Assembly (NCBI GenBank): GCA_020847635.1
Contig: JADLBQ010000072.1
Location: 1 to 64,000, forward strand
Direction of reading: 5' to 3'
Origin: Bacteroidia bacterium
GTDB taxonomy: Bacteria > Bacteroidota > Bacteroidia > AKYH767-A > OLB10
Length of the DNA: 64,000 nt
Program-made: the position numbers and the translations under genes
Notes under the pieces: generated by a model
The model's database searches: none
What the model was told of the DNA's origin: nothing
Seen by the model: only the letters and a program-made list of their open reading frames with translations
Part shown: piece after piece, positions 36,252 through 47,900 of the stretch
Numbering within the stretch: the first letter of the stretch is position 1
Layout: each line of letters opens with the position of its first letter

Positions 36252-37235
36252 ATGCCTGTTACCTTATATGACATTTTGAAAATCAGCCCGGATGCCACTG
36301 CAGATGAGATTAAGCGGGCATACCGGAAACTGGCATTAATTTATCATCCCGATATCTTAAGCCATAATGATGAATCAACCCGTCTCTTTCTTGAAATCAA
36401 AGATGCCTATGAAACCTTAGCCGATCCGGTCAGGCGAAATGCATACGACAGAAAATCGCCTCTTATTGATCCTCCTGAAGATTTTATCCATTCATTCACA
36501 ATTACATCAGACCAAACTGAAGTGGTATGTTTTTCTGAGTTAAGAATTTCATTCCGATATACCGGTGATGGCCGGTTTTTTAGGAAACCTGACTTCAAGG
36601 ATTTTTTTGTTACCGGTATCCCCTTTGTAAGCTTCCGGAAAGTTGTTTCGGGAGGAATTGAAATCAAAGAAACAACGCTTACCTATATTGTATGCCCTTT
36701 AACAGCAGATTTGTTGGTAATTGGTAAAGCGTCAATCCGTATTGATAATAAAACCTACTTCACTGATGAACTGAAAATTCGGGTAAGAGATAATATGTGT
36801 TTTTACTGTAAGGGTCATAAGGCAGACGGCAAGCCATATCGCTATCCTTTGTATTACAAAGCCTCTTCCGGGGGAGAAAAGATAAGGCTGATGAGAACCT
36901 TAAGCCATACTGTTCTGGTACCTAGAAGTTACTATGCCATGATATATCACCGGATTGGAAAGTGGCTTAAAATTGTCATGATGATCTGGGGGATTGTTCT
37001 TTGTATGATAATTCGGGTTCATCCTCTGATTGGAGCCATAGGTGGTTTGCTTTTTGGTGGAATAATGGCACGGCTGCTTTACCTGATTGCAAGAGTAAAA
37101 CCGGTTTTTCTGTATTCAGCTACCTACCCGCTGATTTCAGAATACACACTTAAAGGCTACCAGAGCGGAACTGATCCGGGTTCAAGGCTTCTTCAGGGTA
37201 AATGGTTTTATTATCTTGAAAGACTGCTTTTCTGA
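36252..37235 (+). CDS. J-domain protein with C-terminal membrane segments
   Basis: The protein is about 327 aa. An N-terminal J domain (MPVTLYDILKISPDATADEIKRAYRKLALIYHPD) has the HPD motif at 32-34, needed to stimulate an Hsp70 ATPase. A middle beta-rich region of unknown fold (RISFRYTGDGRFFRKPDF, then ETTLTYIVCPLTADLLVIG) is followed by two membrane segments (ILGIMMIWGIVLCMIIRV-like, GAIGGLLFGGIMARLLYLI). No Gly/Phe region or zinc fingers, so it is not DnaJ itself. It may recruit DnaK to the membrane. The start at 36252 puts Met directly before the J domain. Confidence 0.82.
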   Translation: MPVTLYDILKISPDATADEIKRAYRKLALIYHPDILSHNDESTRLFLEIKDAYETLADPVRRNAYDRKSPLIDPPEDFIHSFTITSDQTEVVCFSELRISFRYTGDGRFFRKPDFKDFFVTGIPFVSFRKVVSGGIEIKETTLTYIVCPLTADLLVIGKASIRIDNKTYFTDELKIRVRDNMCFYCKGHKADGKPYRYPLYYKASSGGEKIRLMRTLSHTVLVPRSYYAMIYHRIGKWLKIVMMIWGIVLCMIIRVHPLIGAIGGLLFGGIMARLLYLIARVKPVFLYSATYPLISEYTLKGYQSGTDPGSRLLQGKWFYYLERLLF

Positions 37236-37284
37236 TTCTAATACCGTTATTAAAAATAATTACGGCCTGATCCATGAATTTCGT

Positions 37285-37292
37285 TATGTTTG
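37285..37292 (+). promoter_or_regulatory. -7 promoter element of the prolyl oligopeptidase gene
   Basis: TATGTTTG, a perfect TAnnTTTG, ends 21 nt before the ATG at 37314. It overlaps the TTG used as start in the ORF track, which supports the later ATG. Confidence 0.45.
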
Positions 37293-37313
37293 AATCATTC
37301 AATTAATAAAATA

Positions 37314-39440
37314 ATGAAACTAAACACCTTTATCCTCCTCCTGTTATTTATTTCTATGCAAACTAACGCTCAGCAACCCAACGGTCAGGCTACTATTCAG
37401 AAGAAATATCAATATCCGCTAGCGCATAAAGACACCATTACAGATCATTACTTTGGTATACCGGTTGAAGACCCATACCGATGGCTTGAAGACGATCGCT
37501 CGGAAGCAACTAAAAAATGGGTCGATCAGGAAAATGCATTTACTGAAAGCATTCTCCGTTCCATACCCGACCGGGAGCAAATCAGATCTAGGCTAACTGA
37601 ACTGTGGAATTATCCGCGCCAGAGTTCACCCTTCCGGATGGGAAAATATTATTTCTTCTACAGTAATGAAGGAATGCAAAATCAGAATGTTTTAAATCTG
37701 ATGACTTCGCTCTCAGCTAAATCTGTCATATTTATTGACCCTAATTCTCTTTCACCGGATGGCACTACTTCACTGACTTCACTTGCAATGCACAAAGACA
37801 GCCGTTATTTTTCCTATGGAATATCCAGAGCCGGAAGTGACTGGAATGATTTTATCATACGCGATATGAGTACAAATAAAGTACTTGATGATACCCTGCA
37901 CTGGGTTAAATTCTCAGGCATGGCCTGGTATAAAGACGGGTTCTATTACAGCCGCTACGACCAACCTTCACTTGGAGATAAGCTTAAAAAGAAAAATGAA
38001 TTCCAGAAAATTTATTACCATAAAGCAGGAACCCCTCAGCATGTGGACAAGCTTATTTATGAAGACACAAAGAATCCTCAGAAAATATTTGGTGCTCAGG
38101 TTACTTATGACGAAACGTATTTAATAATCAGCAGTTCAATCAGTACCAGCGGAAATGAGCTGGTTGTAACAAAACTAACTGACCCTGGCAGCAATTACAT
38201 TCAGTTATTCTCAGGATATGATTTTGACAGAACTGTGATTGATAATGATGGAACTGATTTACTTGTTCTGACCAATGAGGGTGCACCCAATCGGAAATTA
38301 ATCCGGATCAATCCTGAGAATCCACAAATCCAAACAGATCTGATTCCTGAAGATTCTTCATCTGTTCTGGAAAGTGTAACCCTTACCGGGAGAATGCTGG
38401 TTGCCCGCTATATGCACAATGCCACAAACTATCTTGTGGTTTTTAACCGATCCGGAATTAAACAGGATACTATTCATCCCCCTGTTCTGGCTTCGATTGA
38501 AAGTATTACTGGACATCCGGAAGATAATTTTTTCTTTTTCTCAGTTTCCTCTTTCACTTATCCTTCTGTAATTTACCGTTATGATATTGCCAGTAAAAAG
38601 TCAACTGAATTCTACCGGCCAAAATTGAATTTTGATTTCGACCAGTATGAGACTTCGCAAGTCTGGTATAAAAGTTATTGCGGGACATCTGTTCCGATGT
38701 TTTTAGTTTACAAGAAAGGGATTCATCGCAATGGTACGAATCCGGTTTTCTTGTACGGTTATGGCGGATTCAATATCAGCCTGACTCCTAATTTTTCACC
38801 TTGGCGATTGGTTTTGCTTGAGCGTGGATTTATTTATGCAATGCCAAATTTAAGAGGTGGTGGAGAGTTTGGTGAAAAGTGGCATAAAGCCGGAACAAAA
38901 GAAAATAAACAAAATGTATTTAATGATTTTATCAGTGCTGCTGAATTTCTGATTTCAAACCGGTTTACCGATAATAAGTACATTGCCATTCATGGTCGTT
39001 CAAATGGCGGATTACTTGTAGGTGCCTGTATGACTCAGCGGCCTGACTTATTTCAAGTTGCCCTTCCGGGTGTTGGTGTTTTGGATATGCTGCGCTATCA
39101 GAAATTTACCATCGGCTGGGCATGGGCATCCGATTATGGAACAAGTGATGACAGCAAAATGATCAAATACCTGTTAAGCTACTCACCTTATCATAAAATC
39201 AACCAGGGTATCAACTATCCGGCAACATTGATAACTACAGCAGATCATGATGACCGGGTTGTGCCTGCTCATTCATTCAAATTTGCAGCAATGCTTCAGG
39301 CATTGGATGGCGGGAAAAATCCACAGTTAATCCGGATTGAAAAAAGTGCCGGACATGGTGCTGGGAAGTCAACTTCAAAACAAATTGATGAATGGACAGA
39401 CATCATTTCATTTACGACCAGTCAGATCAGAAGAAAATAA
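37314..39440 (+). CDS. Secreted prolyl oligopeptidase (S9A family)
   Basis: The 708-aa protein has a signal peptide (MKLNTFILLLLFISMQTNAQ) and the family N-terminal block VEDPYRWLEDDRSEATKKWV. A seven-bladed propeller region is followed by the alpha/beta hydrolase domain. The catalytic Ser lies in IHGRSNGGLLVGACM, the Asp in DHDDRVVPAHSFKFA, and the His in SAGHGAGKS. It cleaves short proline-containing peptides and, with the signal peptide, probably acts in the periplasm. I choose ATG 37314 over the TTG at 37290, which would precede the signal peptide. Confidence 0.93.
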   Translation: MKLNTFILLLLFISMQTNAQQPNGQATIQKKYQYPLAHKDTITDHYFGIPVEDPYRWLEDDRSEATKKWVDQENAFTESILRSIPDREQIRSRLTELWNYPRQSSPFRMGKYYFFYSNEGMQNQNVLNLMTSLSAKSVIFIDPNSLSPDGTTSLTSLAMHKDSRYFSYGISRAGSDWNDFIIRDMSTNKVLDDTLHWVKFSGMAWYKDGFYYSRYDQPSLGDKLKKKNEFQKIYYHKAGTPQHVDKLIYEDTKNPQKIFGAQVTYDETYLIISSSISTSGNELVVTKLTDPGSNYIQLFSGYDFDRTVIDNDGTDLLVLTNEGAPNRKLIRINPENPQIQTDLIPEDSSSVLESVTLTGRMLVARYMHNATNYLVVFNRSGIKQDTIHPPVLASIESITGHPEDNFFFFSVSSFTYPSVIYRYDIASKKSTEFYRPKLNFDFDQYETSQVWYKSYCGTSVPMFLVYKKGIHRNGTNPVFLYGYGGFNISLTPNFSPWRLVLLERGFIYAMPNLRGGGEFGEKWHKAGTKENKQNVFNDFISAAEFLISNRFTDNKYIAIHGRSNGGLLVGACMTQRPDLFQVALPGVGVLDMLRYQKFTIGWAWASDYGTSDDSKMIKYLLSYSPYHKINQGINYPATLITTADHDDRVVPAHSFKFAAMLQALDGGKNPQLIRIEKSAGHGAGKSTSKQIDEWTDIISFTTSQIRRK

Positions 39441-39456
39441 GATCAACAAATTTATT

Positions 39457-40425
39457 TCAGGTTTCTCTTTGCATGAGCTGAGCAAATAGTTTCTCAATAA
39501 ATTTTGTCTGTCCCGGATCAATTCCGGTTTGCCTAAGGCAATCCAGAGCTTTGCTGTAATATTCCTGCATCAGTAGTTCAGTTTCATGTTTGACTCCTGC
39601 TTTATCAAATAACTTGATTACTTGCTGAACTTTTGCTGTTCCTGCAGAAGGAAGCCTGAATATTGATTTTAATTGATCTGCATCTGGGGCGCTTAGTAAT
39701 TCAATTGATTTCAAGAAGAGAAATGTTTTCTTATTTGCCAGAATATCTCCACCCTGCTGTTTACCAAACTTATGGCTGTCACCATAAGCATCAAGCAAGT
39801 CATCTTTCAGTTGAAAGGCTATCCCGATATTTTTTCCTGTTTCATATAACAGCATGGCTGTTTCATCATCAGCCCCTGCTGCCAGGGCTCCGGCCTGCAT
39901 GCAGGCACCCGGTAAGGCAGCTGTTTTCCGGCTAATCATGTCAAGGTAATCGTGAATTGAAACATCCATTCCGGATTCAAAATCCATATCTAACTGCTGG
40001 CCTTCACACACCAATAGAGCATTCCTCAGAAAGACATCCATGATTTTGTCCTGGTTATTTTCACATTTTCTGACAAACTGAACCGATTTTACGAACAGGG
40101 CATCCCCGGCCAGTATAGCCGTTGGCATATTCCATTTTTCATGGACAGTGGGTTTCCCTCTTCTCAGGGGAGCCTTATCCATGATATCGTCATGCATCAG
40201 AGTAAAATTATGAAACAGTTCAAACCCGATTGCCGGTTCCAGTGCATGTGCAATGTTTCCATTACACATTTCAGTTGTTAATACCATTAGCAGTGGCCGC
40301 ATTCGTTTGCCCCCCATATTTAAAACATAGTGAGCCGGATCGTAGAGTTCCGGTGGATAAACCCCTAGATTCAACTCACCAATCTTTCCTTCAATCAGCT
40401 GCTGCAGTTCAGTTATTGAATTCAT
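39457..40425 (-). CDS. Trans-isoprenyl diphosphate synthase (polyprenyl synthetase family)
   Basis: The 322-aa protein has both Asp-rich motifs: FTLMHDDIMDKAPLRRGKPTVH (first, DDxxD) and AFQLKDDLLDAYGD (second). It condenses isopentenyl diphosphate with allylic diphosphates to give farnesyl, geranylgeranyl or longer chains. Product length cannot be read with certainty, although the small residues before the first motif do not force a short chain. Its ATG overlaps the stop of the epimerase gene by one base. It is convergent with the prolyl oligopeptidase gene, 16 nt apart. Confidence 0.9.
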   Translation of the reverse strand: MNSITELQQLIEGKIGELNLGVYPPELYDPAHYVLNMGGKRMRPLLMVLTTEMCNGNIAHALEPAIGFELFHNFTLMHDDIMDKAPLRRGKPTVHEKWNMPTAILAGDALFVKSVQFVRKCENNQDKIMDVFLRNALLVCEGQQLDMDFESGMDVSIHDYLDMISRKTAALPGACMQAGALAAGADDETAMLLYETGKNIGIAFQLKDDLLDAYGDSHKFGKQQGGDILANKKTFLFLKSIELLSAPDADQLKSIFRLPSAGTAKVQQVIKLFDKAGVKHETELLMQEYYSKALDCLRQTGIDPGQTKFIEKLFAQLMQRET

Positions 40426-41366
40426 TAAAGTTTTTTTCGGAATTCTTTAACAAGGATTTTTATGCCATCATCAATGCTAACCATTTTACGACCCAGCAGT
40501 TTTTTCATATTCGATACATCCGGACAACGCCTGGTCATATCACCTTCCTTTAAGGGAGGGAGATGAACAATTTTAGATTTTGATCCTGAAATTTTAATAA
40601 TCTTTTTAGCCAGGTTGAGCATTGAAATCTCAAAATCAGTTCCGATATTCACCACGTCATTCACAAATTTATTTTTATAAAAAGCATTCAGGCAGGCATC
40701 TGCATTATCCTCAACAAAGCAGAACGTTCGGGTCTGGCTGCCATCTCCGTAAACAGTCAGGTTTTCATTTTTTACTGCTGCTTTTATAAAACGTGACATT
40801 ACGAAATCTTCACTTTGATTGGGTCCGTATGTGTTGAAAAACCGGAAAATAGTAAAATCCAAATCGTATTCCTGCTTATAAGAACGCAAATAGGCTTCAC
40901 CAACATTTTTTACAATCGCATACGGCAATCGTGAATTCAGTGGAGTTGTATATTCATTCTGAGGAAACTCAACAGGTTCACCATAAACCTCTGAGGAAGA
41001 TGAAAAGAAAACCCGTTTAACAGCTGTATTTTTTGATAACATCAGAATGTTCCTGATTCCTTCCAGGTCGCGTAGCACAGCAACCGGGTTTTCGAGGGTT
41101 CGTTTAACTCCCACCATTGCTGCATAATGAAATACATAATCAATCTTATAAGCATAGAAAATACTCGAAATATCTTTAAAGAAATTTGTGTCTGATTTAA
41201 TATGCTTTATGTTATTATACCTTGATACAGGAAGATTTTTATAGCTTCCGGTCTGCATGTTATCTGCAATTACCACATAATTATCTTCCTTTTCGGCCAG
41301 CTTACGGGCCAGGTTACTGCCGATAAATCCTAACCCACCGGTTACCAGTATATTTTTTCTTGGCAT
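40425..41366 (-). CDS. NAD-dependent epimerase/dehydratase (extended SDR, nucleotide-sugar type)
   Basis: The 313-aa protein has an N-terminal NAD-binding motif TGGLGFIGSNLARKLAE. The catalytic Ser/Thr region is FFSSSSEVYGEP and the YxxxK pair is in LPYAIVKNVGEAY. It ends with a substrate region GDGSQTRTFCFVEDNADAC. These enzymes work on UDP- or GDP-sugars, as 4-epimerases, UDP-glucuronate decarboxylases or similar; I cannot fix which. It follows rfbA on the same strand, 10 nt away, and is likely part of a surface-polysaccharide precursor pathway. Confidence 0.88.
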   Translation of the reverse strand: MPRKNILVTGGLGFIGSNLARKLAEKEDNYVVIADNMQTGSYKNLPVSRYNNIKHIKSDTNFFKDISSIFYAYKIDYVFHYAAMVGVKRTLENPVAVLRDLEGIRNILMLSKNTAVKRVFFSSSSEVYGEPVEFPQNEYTTPLNSRLPYAIVKNVGEAYLRSYKQEYDLDFTIFRFFNTYGPNQSEDFVMSRFIKAAVKNENLTVYGDGSQTRTFCFVEDNADACLNAFYKNKFVNDVVNIGTDFEISMLNLAKKIIKISGSKSKIVHLPPLKEGDMTRRCPDVSNMKKLLGRKMVSIDDGIKILVKEFRKKL

Positions 41367-41376
41367 AGTATATATT

Positions 41377-42237
41377 TTATTCTGTTATTTTTAATAAGTA
41401 TTCTCCGTATCCGCTTTTTACCAAACCGGTTCCAAGCCGATGCAATTGTTCAAGATTGATAAAGCCCATCCGGTAAGCAACCTCTTCAATACATCCGATT
41501 TTCAATGCTTGTCTTTCCTCAATTACCTGGACAAACTGAGCTGCCTGCATTAGCGAAGTAAAAGTTCCGGTATCAAGCCAGGCAGTCCCGCGTCCCAGAA
41601 TTCCCACTTTCAGCTTTCCCTGTTTGAGATACTCTTTATTTACATCAGTAATTTCATATTCACCCCGGGCACTGGGCTTTAGATTTTTAGCAATTTCTAC
41701 CACACGGTTATCATAAAAGTAAAGTCCGGGAACGGCATAATTGGACTTTGGCTTCATGGGTTTTTCCTCAATTGAAATTACTTTTTTGTTTTTGTCAAAT
41801 TCTACAACACCATACCGTTCAGGGTCAGCAACATGATAGGCAAAAACAACACCCCCGTCAGGATCAATATTTTGTTGCAACAAGAGCTGAATACCGGTTC
41901 CATAAAAAATGTTATCACCCAGAATCAGGCCGGCCTTTTCTTTCCCGATAAACTGCTCACCAATAACAAAAGCCTGTGCAAGTCCGTTTGGAATCGGTTG
42001 CTCAGCAAACTGAAAATGACAACCAAGCTGGCTCCCATCACCCAGTAAACGAATAAACCCGGGCAAATCCTGAGGAGTTGAAATCACCAGAATTTCTCTT
42101 ATTCCAGCCATCATTAAAATACTCAGCGGGTAATAAATCATCGGTTTGTCATAAACCGGCATAAGCTGTTTACTTACGGCAATGGTCAGCGGATGTAATC
42201 TAGTTCCAGAGCCTCCTGCCAGAATGATTCCTTTCAT
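41377..42237 (-). CDS. rfbA: Glucose-1-phosphate thymidylyltransferase
   Basis: The 286-aa protein is typical of RfbA/RmlA. It has the N-terminal nucleotide-binding loop [35 protein letters not shown]. The metal-binding Asp is in [12 protein letters not shown], and [17 protein letters not shown] follows. It makes dTDP-glucose from glucose-1-phosphate and dTTP, the first step to dTDP-rhamnose and other deoxysugars. rfbB, C and D are not adjacent; the downstream epimerase and polyprenyl synthase share its strand and small gaps. Confidence 0.94.
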   Translation of the reverse strand: MKGIILAGGSGTRLHPLTIAVSKQLMPVYDKPMIYYPLSILMMAGIREILVISTPQDLPGFIRLLGDGSQLGCHFQFAEQPIPNGLAQAFVIGEQFIGKEKAGLILGDNIFYGTGIQLLLQQNIDPDGGVVFAYHVADPERYGVVEFDKNKKVISIEEKPMKPKSNYAVPGLYFYDNRVVEIAKNLKPSARGEYEITDVNKEYLKQGKLKVGILGRGTAWLDTGTFTSLMQAAQFVQVIEERQALKIGCIEEVAYRMGFINLEQLHRLGTGLVKSGYGEYLLKITE

Positions 42238-42266
42238 GATTGTAATTGGTTTAATGGCTTTAATGA

Positions 42267-44684
42267 TTAAAGGGTTTTGATACCCGAATTCTTCTGATTA
42301 TTCTGCTGGTTGATATCCAGCTGCTGTAATTCAATATCTTCATCTTCATCCATGAACTGCACCAGCGGTTCTTCCAGGAAAGCACGCGTAGTCATTCTGC
42401 GCTCAAGGGTAACCAAAAATGCCGGTAAGAGAATAAGATTTGAAGACATGGCAACCAATAAAGTGACCGACAGGAGTTTTCCTAGGGCTGCTGTCCCTCC
42501 AAATTCGGACGCATTGAAAATAAAAAATCCGCAAAAGAGAATGGTTGCAGCATAAACAATACTTACGCCTGTTTCTTTAATGGTAATTGATACTGCCTTG
42601 GAGATTGTCATGTATCGCTGCTTCATTTCCTGCCGGTACTTGGTCAGAAAGTAAATGGTCCCATCAGCAGAAATTCCAAACGCAATGCTGAATATCAAAA
42701 TTGTTGATGGCTTTAGCGGTACTCCGGCAAATCCCATTATTCCGGCTGTAATTGTTAAAGGAATGATGCTTGGGAGAATACTCAATGCAATCATTCTGGT
42801 TGACATAAATAAAGAAAACATAACAATTGTAATCAGAAAAATAGCTAATGCAACGCTCTTAATAAGGTGTTTTACCAAGAAACCGTTGCTTTTAAGGAAA
42901 ATCAGGCTGTTACCGGTTAAAACTGTGTTAAAGTCCTTTTGTGGAAATATGGAGTCAATACGAGGTCGAAGTTCATTTAACAGTACGTCCATCTTTTGTG
43001 AGCCAATGTCAGCAACCTGAGCACTAAACCGCGTCACTTGCCGGTTGCTGTCAAGAAATGAACGGAACATTTCAGTCCGCTGGCGTGAATCGCCTATATA
43101 ATTACTGAGGTTACCAAGATCCATTGCGGTTGGTAAAATATAATATTTCGGATTGCCATCATGGTAAGCCTGATTAATGAATTTCATTCCGTCAGCTATA
43201 CTTAATGGTTTTGCAAACTCATCATAAGACTGGAAAAGTTTTGTCAGTTTGCTCAGCTTCTGCAGATTCCTGTGCTTTAATGCTCCTCCTTTAACTTTTG
43301 TATCAATCATAACTTCCATGGGAAGTACTCCATGAAAATGGTGTTCAAAAAACTTCAGGTCAACATATACCGGGTCTTCTTTAGGTAAATCATCAACCAC
43401 ATATCCTACCGTTTTAATTCTTGAGATTCCAATTGCAGCAATAATCAGCAGAACTGTTACAGTCCCAAAAATCAAGCGGGTTTTGGAATGAATAATCCGG
43501 TCAATAGAACTTAAAATGGCTGATATCCTTTTTGCTTCAAGATGTCCTGTATGTTTTGCATCAGGAGCTGCCAGAAAACTGAAAATAACCGGAATCAGAA
43601 TTAGTGAAATAAGGTAGGTTAGCATAATATTCGTTGCAGCTACCAAACCAAACTCCATGAGAATAGTACTGTGAGTAAAGTAAAAAACACCAAAACCAAT
43701 GGTCGTACACAAATTAGCCAGGAACGTGGTAAATCCTATCCGCTGAACCATCTGTTGTAAGGCTTTTATCTTATTCCCGTGCCTGGCATATTCAGTATGA
43801 TATTTATTTAGTTGCAGAATACTGTTAGGAATTCCAATCACAATAATCAATGATGGAATTAAACCCGTCAGAATGGTAATCTTATAACCATACAAAACGA
43901 TAACACCTACTGACCAGATAACAGCCGTTAAGACAACCAGCAATGAAAAAATAACTACTCTGAAACTTCTGAAATAAGCAAATAGAATAGCTGCACAGAC
44001 CAATAATGCCAGAACAAGAAACAGCTTAAGTTCAGAAGCAACTTTAGCTGTAATCACAGTCCGGATATAGGGCAGGCCTGAGATATGAACTTCAGTTTTG
44101 AAGTCATGCCCGTATTGAAAAGCGAGGTCTTTAATTTCCTGCACCATCCCGATCCGACTTCGGGTATTGAGCTTATTCTTATCGAAAGTAACGGCCATCA
44201 GGGTAGCTTGCGTTTCCTTATTTATAATAAAGCCATTGTAAAATGGCAGGTTATTTATGACAGATCGAATGCTGTCTAATTCCTGCTGAGAGGTTACTTC
44301 CTTATTAACCAGCGGCTGGATTTCAAATTTTTTTGCATCTTCATTTTTGTGAATATTATAAACGGCAGCTACACTAATAACTGCTTCAATACCATCAATC
44401 TCTTTAATCCGTTTCCCAAGCCGATACCACTCATTAAAGCGGTCAGGTGTAAAAAATTGGCTATCCTTTATACCAATCACCATAACACTGCCATCTTCTC
44501 CAAAAGTCTTTTTAAACTTTTCATAGGCAATGTAGTCAGGGTCATCTGTTGGTAATGATTTCGCAAACTCATAACTCAGGCTGATATGAGAAGCTTGGTA
44601 TCCGAAAAAAGCCGTTAACAGCACCATGACCACAAGCAGTGCATAACGATTTCGTAAAATGATTCTAGCTATTAAACGAAACAT
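42267..44684 (-). CDS. RND/MMPL family transporter (sterol-sensing-type membrane domain)
   Basis: The protein is about 805 aa. It has two similar halves, each with one N-terminal membrane helix, a large periplasmic domain and a five-helix MMPL block ([21 protein letters not shown] in the first, [22 protein letters not shown] in the second). This is the HpnN/MmpL/Patched-like layout, so lipid or hydrophobic export is likely. I choose the ATG at 44684 ([19 protein letters not shown]). The ORF-track start at 44744 lies upstream of the -7-like TACTTTTA (44702-44709). Its C-terminus is a short Gln/Asn-rich tail. No membrane-fusion or outer-membrane partner is adjacent. Confidence 0.87.
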   Translation of the reverse strand: MFRLIARIILRNRYALLVVMVLLTAFFGYQASHISLSYEFAKSLPTDDPDYIAYEKFKKTFGEDGSVMVIGIKDSQFFTPDRFNEWYRLGKRIKEIDGIEAVISVAAVYNIHKNEDAKKFEIQPLVNKEVTSQQELDSIRSVINNLPFYNGFIINKETQATLMAVTFDKNKLNTRSRIGMVQEIKDLAFQYGHDFKTEVHISGLPYIRTVITAKVASELKLFLVLALLVCAAILFAYFRSFRVVIFSLLVVLTAVIWSVGVIVLYGYKITILTGLIPSLIIVIGIPNSILQLNKYHTEYARHGNKIKALQQMVQRIGFTTFLANLCTTIGFGVFYFTHSTILMEFGLVAATNIMLTYLISLILIPVIFSFLAAPDAKHTGHLEAKRISAILSSIDRIIHSKTRLIFGTVTVLLIIAAIGISRIKTVGYVVDDLPKEDPVYVDLKFFEHHFHGVLPMEVMIDTKVKGGALKHRNLQKLSKLTKLFQSYDEFAKPLSIADGMKFINQAYHDGNPKYYILPTAMDLGNLSNYIGDSRQRTEMFRSFLDSNRQVTRFSAQVADIGSQKMDVLLNELRPRIDSIFPQKDFNTVLTGNSLIFLKSNGFLVKHLIKSVALAIFLITIVMFSLFMSTRMIALSILPSIIPLTITAGIMGFAGVPLKPSTILIFSIAFGISADGTIYFLTKYRQEMKQRYMTISKAVSITIKETGVSIVYAATILFCGFFIFNASEFGGTAALGKLLSVTLLVAMSSNLILLPAFLVTLERRMTTRAFLEEPLVQFMDEDEDIELQQLDINQQNNQKNSGIKTL

Positions 44685-44701
44685 TGACTGATAACAGGGG
44701 G

Positions 44702-44709
44702 TAAAAGTA
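44702..44709 (-). promoter_or_regulatory. Possible -7 element of the RND transporter gene
   Basis: TACTTTTA on the minus strand matches TAnnTTTG at 7 of 8 positions and ends 17 nt before the ATG at 44684. Weak evidence; used mainly to support the start choice. Confidence 0.3.
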
Positions 44710-44933
44710 ACTTTTGAAAGCCAAAGATGAAGTAAATGCTTCAAATGCCTGGAGAATTCAGGTATTGAACATTACGGATCAGCCATACAAGTTATTAAGA
44801 TAAAAAATGTTAAACAAGCAATAAAACTTAATCTTAACAGTTTAGCCATTTATGCTATTTTAGCCCCCCTATTAAAACCGGATTTCAACCTTAAAAATCA
44901 GTCAGACCCGTTGTATAAACTTTTCAGATTCCA

Positions 44934-47900
44934 GTGCAGTTAAAAAAGTTTTTTCAATATAGCCTTGCAGCTGGCCTGTCGATTTCAATTCTTAAAATGA
45001 TGGGTGGAAAAAATCATATTGATTTTTCTGATGACTATCTGCATTCCAGTAATAACCAGTCCGGACTGTATTTGGTACCTAAAGATACTCCACGGACCAA
45101 CCTGCCCTATCCGTTTCCTGATCGCCCGGGTGATCCATTCGGAACATATTTACCCGATCACCCTTTGTATATGGGCAACCCGTCCAACATCAATACGACC
45201 ATTGAATTCAATCCGGAAGAGAAACAATATGATATTATGGAACGGATTGGAGATATGTATTACCGGAATCCGTCCTATCTGACTTTTGATGAGTTTCGTG
45301 AACACGAATTCAAGAACTCGACCCGCTCCTACTGGAAACAGCGAGCCGGTGAGGAAGATCAACTGTTAAAAAAGGGATTTAACCCGAAGATCTACGTTGG
45401 CAGTGACGTTTTCGACCGGATTTTTGGCGGAAATACAATTGACATTCGTCCTCAGGGATCAGCTGAACTGATTTTCGGGTTAAATATTCAGCACAATGAA
45501 AACCCAGCTATTCCGGTTAAACAGCGAACCTTTACCACTTTCGACTTTAAGGAGAAAATTCAGATGAGTGTGATTGGCAACATCGGTGAGAAGATGAAGC
45601 TGCAGGTGAATTACAATACCGAAGCCAGTTTTGATTTCGAAAACAAAATGAAACTGGAATACACTGGCAAAGAAGATGAAATCATTCAAAAACTGGAAGC
45701 CGGAAATGTTACTCTCCCCCTTGCCGGAACCCTGATTCAGGGAAGTCAAAGTCTGTTTGGAATTAAATCGCAGCTAAAATTTGGACGAATGAAAGTGACT
45801 ACTGTGCTTTCTCAACAAAAGGGTCAGCGTTCAACGGTGGATGTGCCTCCCGGTGGTGGTCAGATTACCGAATTTGAAGTTCTTGCAGACCAGTATGAAG
45901 CTAACCGTCACTTCTTTCTAGCCCAGTATTTCAGAAACAATTATGATAAAGCTCTCTCTACCCTGCCAACTATAAATTCGAATTATACCATTACTAAACT
46001 GGAAGTCTGGAAAACCAATCGCAGTGCACGAAATGAGTCTAATCGCGATATAGTAGCTTTTCAGGACCTGGGTGAATACAATTATTATGCAAATGGTTTT
46101 ATCGGACAGGGAAGTTCTGTTTATCCTTCCGACAGCCTTTCAAACGACCTGTATCGGAAACTTAATTTACCTCCTTACAATGCAATCCGTGATATTAATC
46201 AGGCTGCTTCGGTATTGACCTCATTAAATAATCCACCCACAAATTTTGTATCTCAGCGTGATTATGTCATTATCCGGAATGCAATTAAACTCTCAGAAAA
46301 TGATTACACATTTGACCCCCGGTTGGGATACCTCTCGCTGAATTCAGCCCTCAATCCCGATGAAGAACTGGCTGTTGCTTTTGAATATACCGTCAGCGGT
46401 GAAGTTTTAAGAGTGGGAGAACTCACAACCGAAGGAATCGACCCGACAAAAAGTTTAATTGTAAAGCTCATTCGAAGCAAAGCAGTTAACCCGCAGATCC
46501 CACTTTGGAAACTCATGATGAAAAATATTTATTCATTGCAGGGATATCAGATTCAGCGGGAAAATTTCAGACTGAATGTGTATTATGCAGATGATGCAGA
46601 TGGCGGAAAGAAAAAACGATTTCTGTCGGCAGGTCCAGCTGAACCCAAGATTAGTGAAACTCCATTAATTCAGCTTCTAAATCTTGATAACCTGAATACC
46701 AATGGTGATCCGGCAAGAAACGGAGACGGAGTATTTGATTTTGTAGAAGGAGTTACCATCAATACCAATAACGGAAGAATTATTTTCCCGGTGCTTGAAC
46801 CTTTCGGAAAAAGCCTTGCAGCCCAGTTTAATGACCCTGCTAATGCCACAAAGTTTACCTATCAGGAGTTATATGACTCTACATTAACCATTGCCCAACA
46901 GTTTGCTTCAAAAAACAAATTCAGCATCTCAGGAAGTTATCAAAGCAGTTCAGGCAGCGAAATCTCACTGAATGCAATCAACATCCCGCCCGGATCGGTC
47001 GTTGTAACAGCTGCCGGTCAGACATTAGTCGAGAATCAGGATTATACCGTTGACTACAATCTGGGACGTGTAAAAATCATTAATGCCGGTTTGCTAGCAT
47101 CCAACACACCTATTCAGGTTTCGGTTGAAAGTCAGTCTCTATTCAGCATTCAGTCGAAAACTCTTATTGGTACACGATTCGATTTTGAAGCTAATAAAGA
47201 CCTGACCATCGGAGGCACATTTCTCCATGTGAATGAACAGCCCTTTACCCGCAAGGTTAACATTGGTGATGAGCCCATCAGTAATGTAATCTGGGGATTA
47301 GATGGAACCTACCGGACGGATTCACGCCTGCTGACCAAATTAATTGACAAGCTCCCCCTGATCGAAACGAAAGAACAATCAAACCTGACTTTCAGTGGTG
47401 AATTTGCACAGTTTATTCCTGGCCATTCAGGTGCTATTGGAAGTACCGGCAACGCTTACATTGATGATTTTGAAGGAAGCCAAAGCACCATTGACCTGCG
47501 TACTCCGGGCAACTGGTTTCTTGCCAGTACTCCTCAGAAACAACCGGCTCTTTTTCCTGAAACACAAGGTCCGTTTATAGACAGTCTTAAATACGGGTTT
47601 AACCGTTCCCGTCTTGCCTGGTACACAATTGATCCATCCGTTTTCTATCGAAATAATAACAGCCTGCTTCCTCCAAATATTACAAATGCTGACTTATCAA
47701 ATAACAATGTTCGTTCAGTTCGAGAAAAAGAGATTTTCCCGAATAAGCAGAATCCCAACAATGTAGATGTTGAACTACCGGTACTAAACCTTGCCTATTA
47801 TCCGGAAGAAAGAGGACCCTATAATTTTGATGTTGAGCCAACTGGTGTTTCAGCAGGAATGAATGTTACCGGCAAACTGAATAATCCAGAGACCCGTTGG

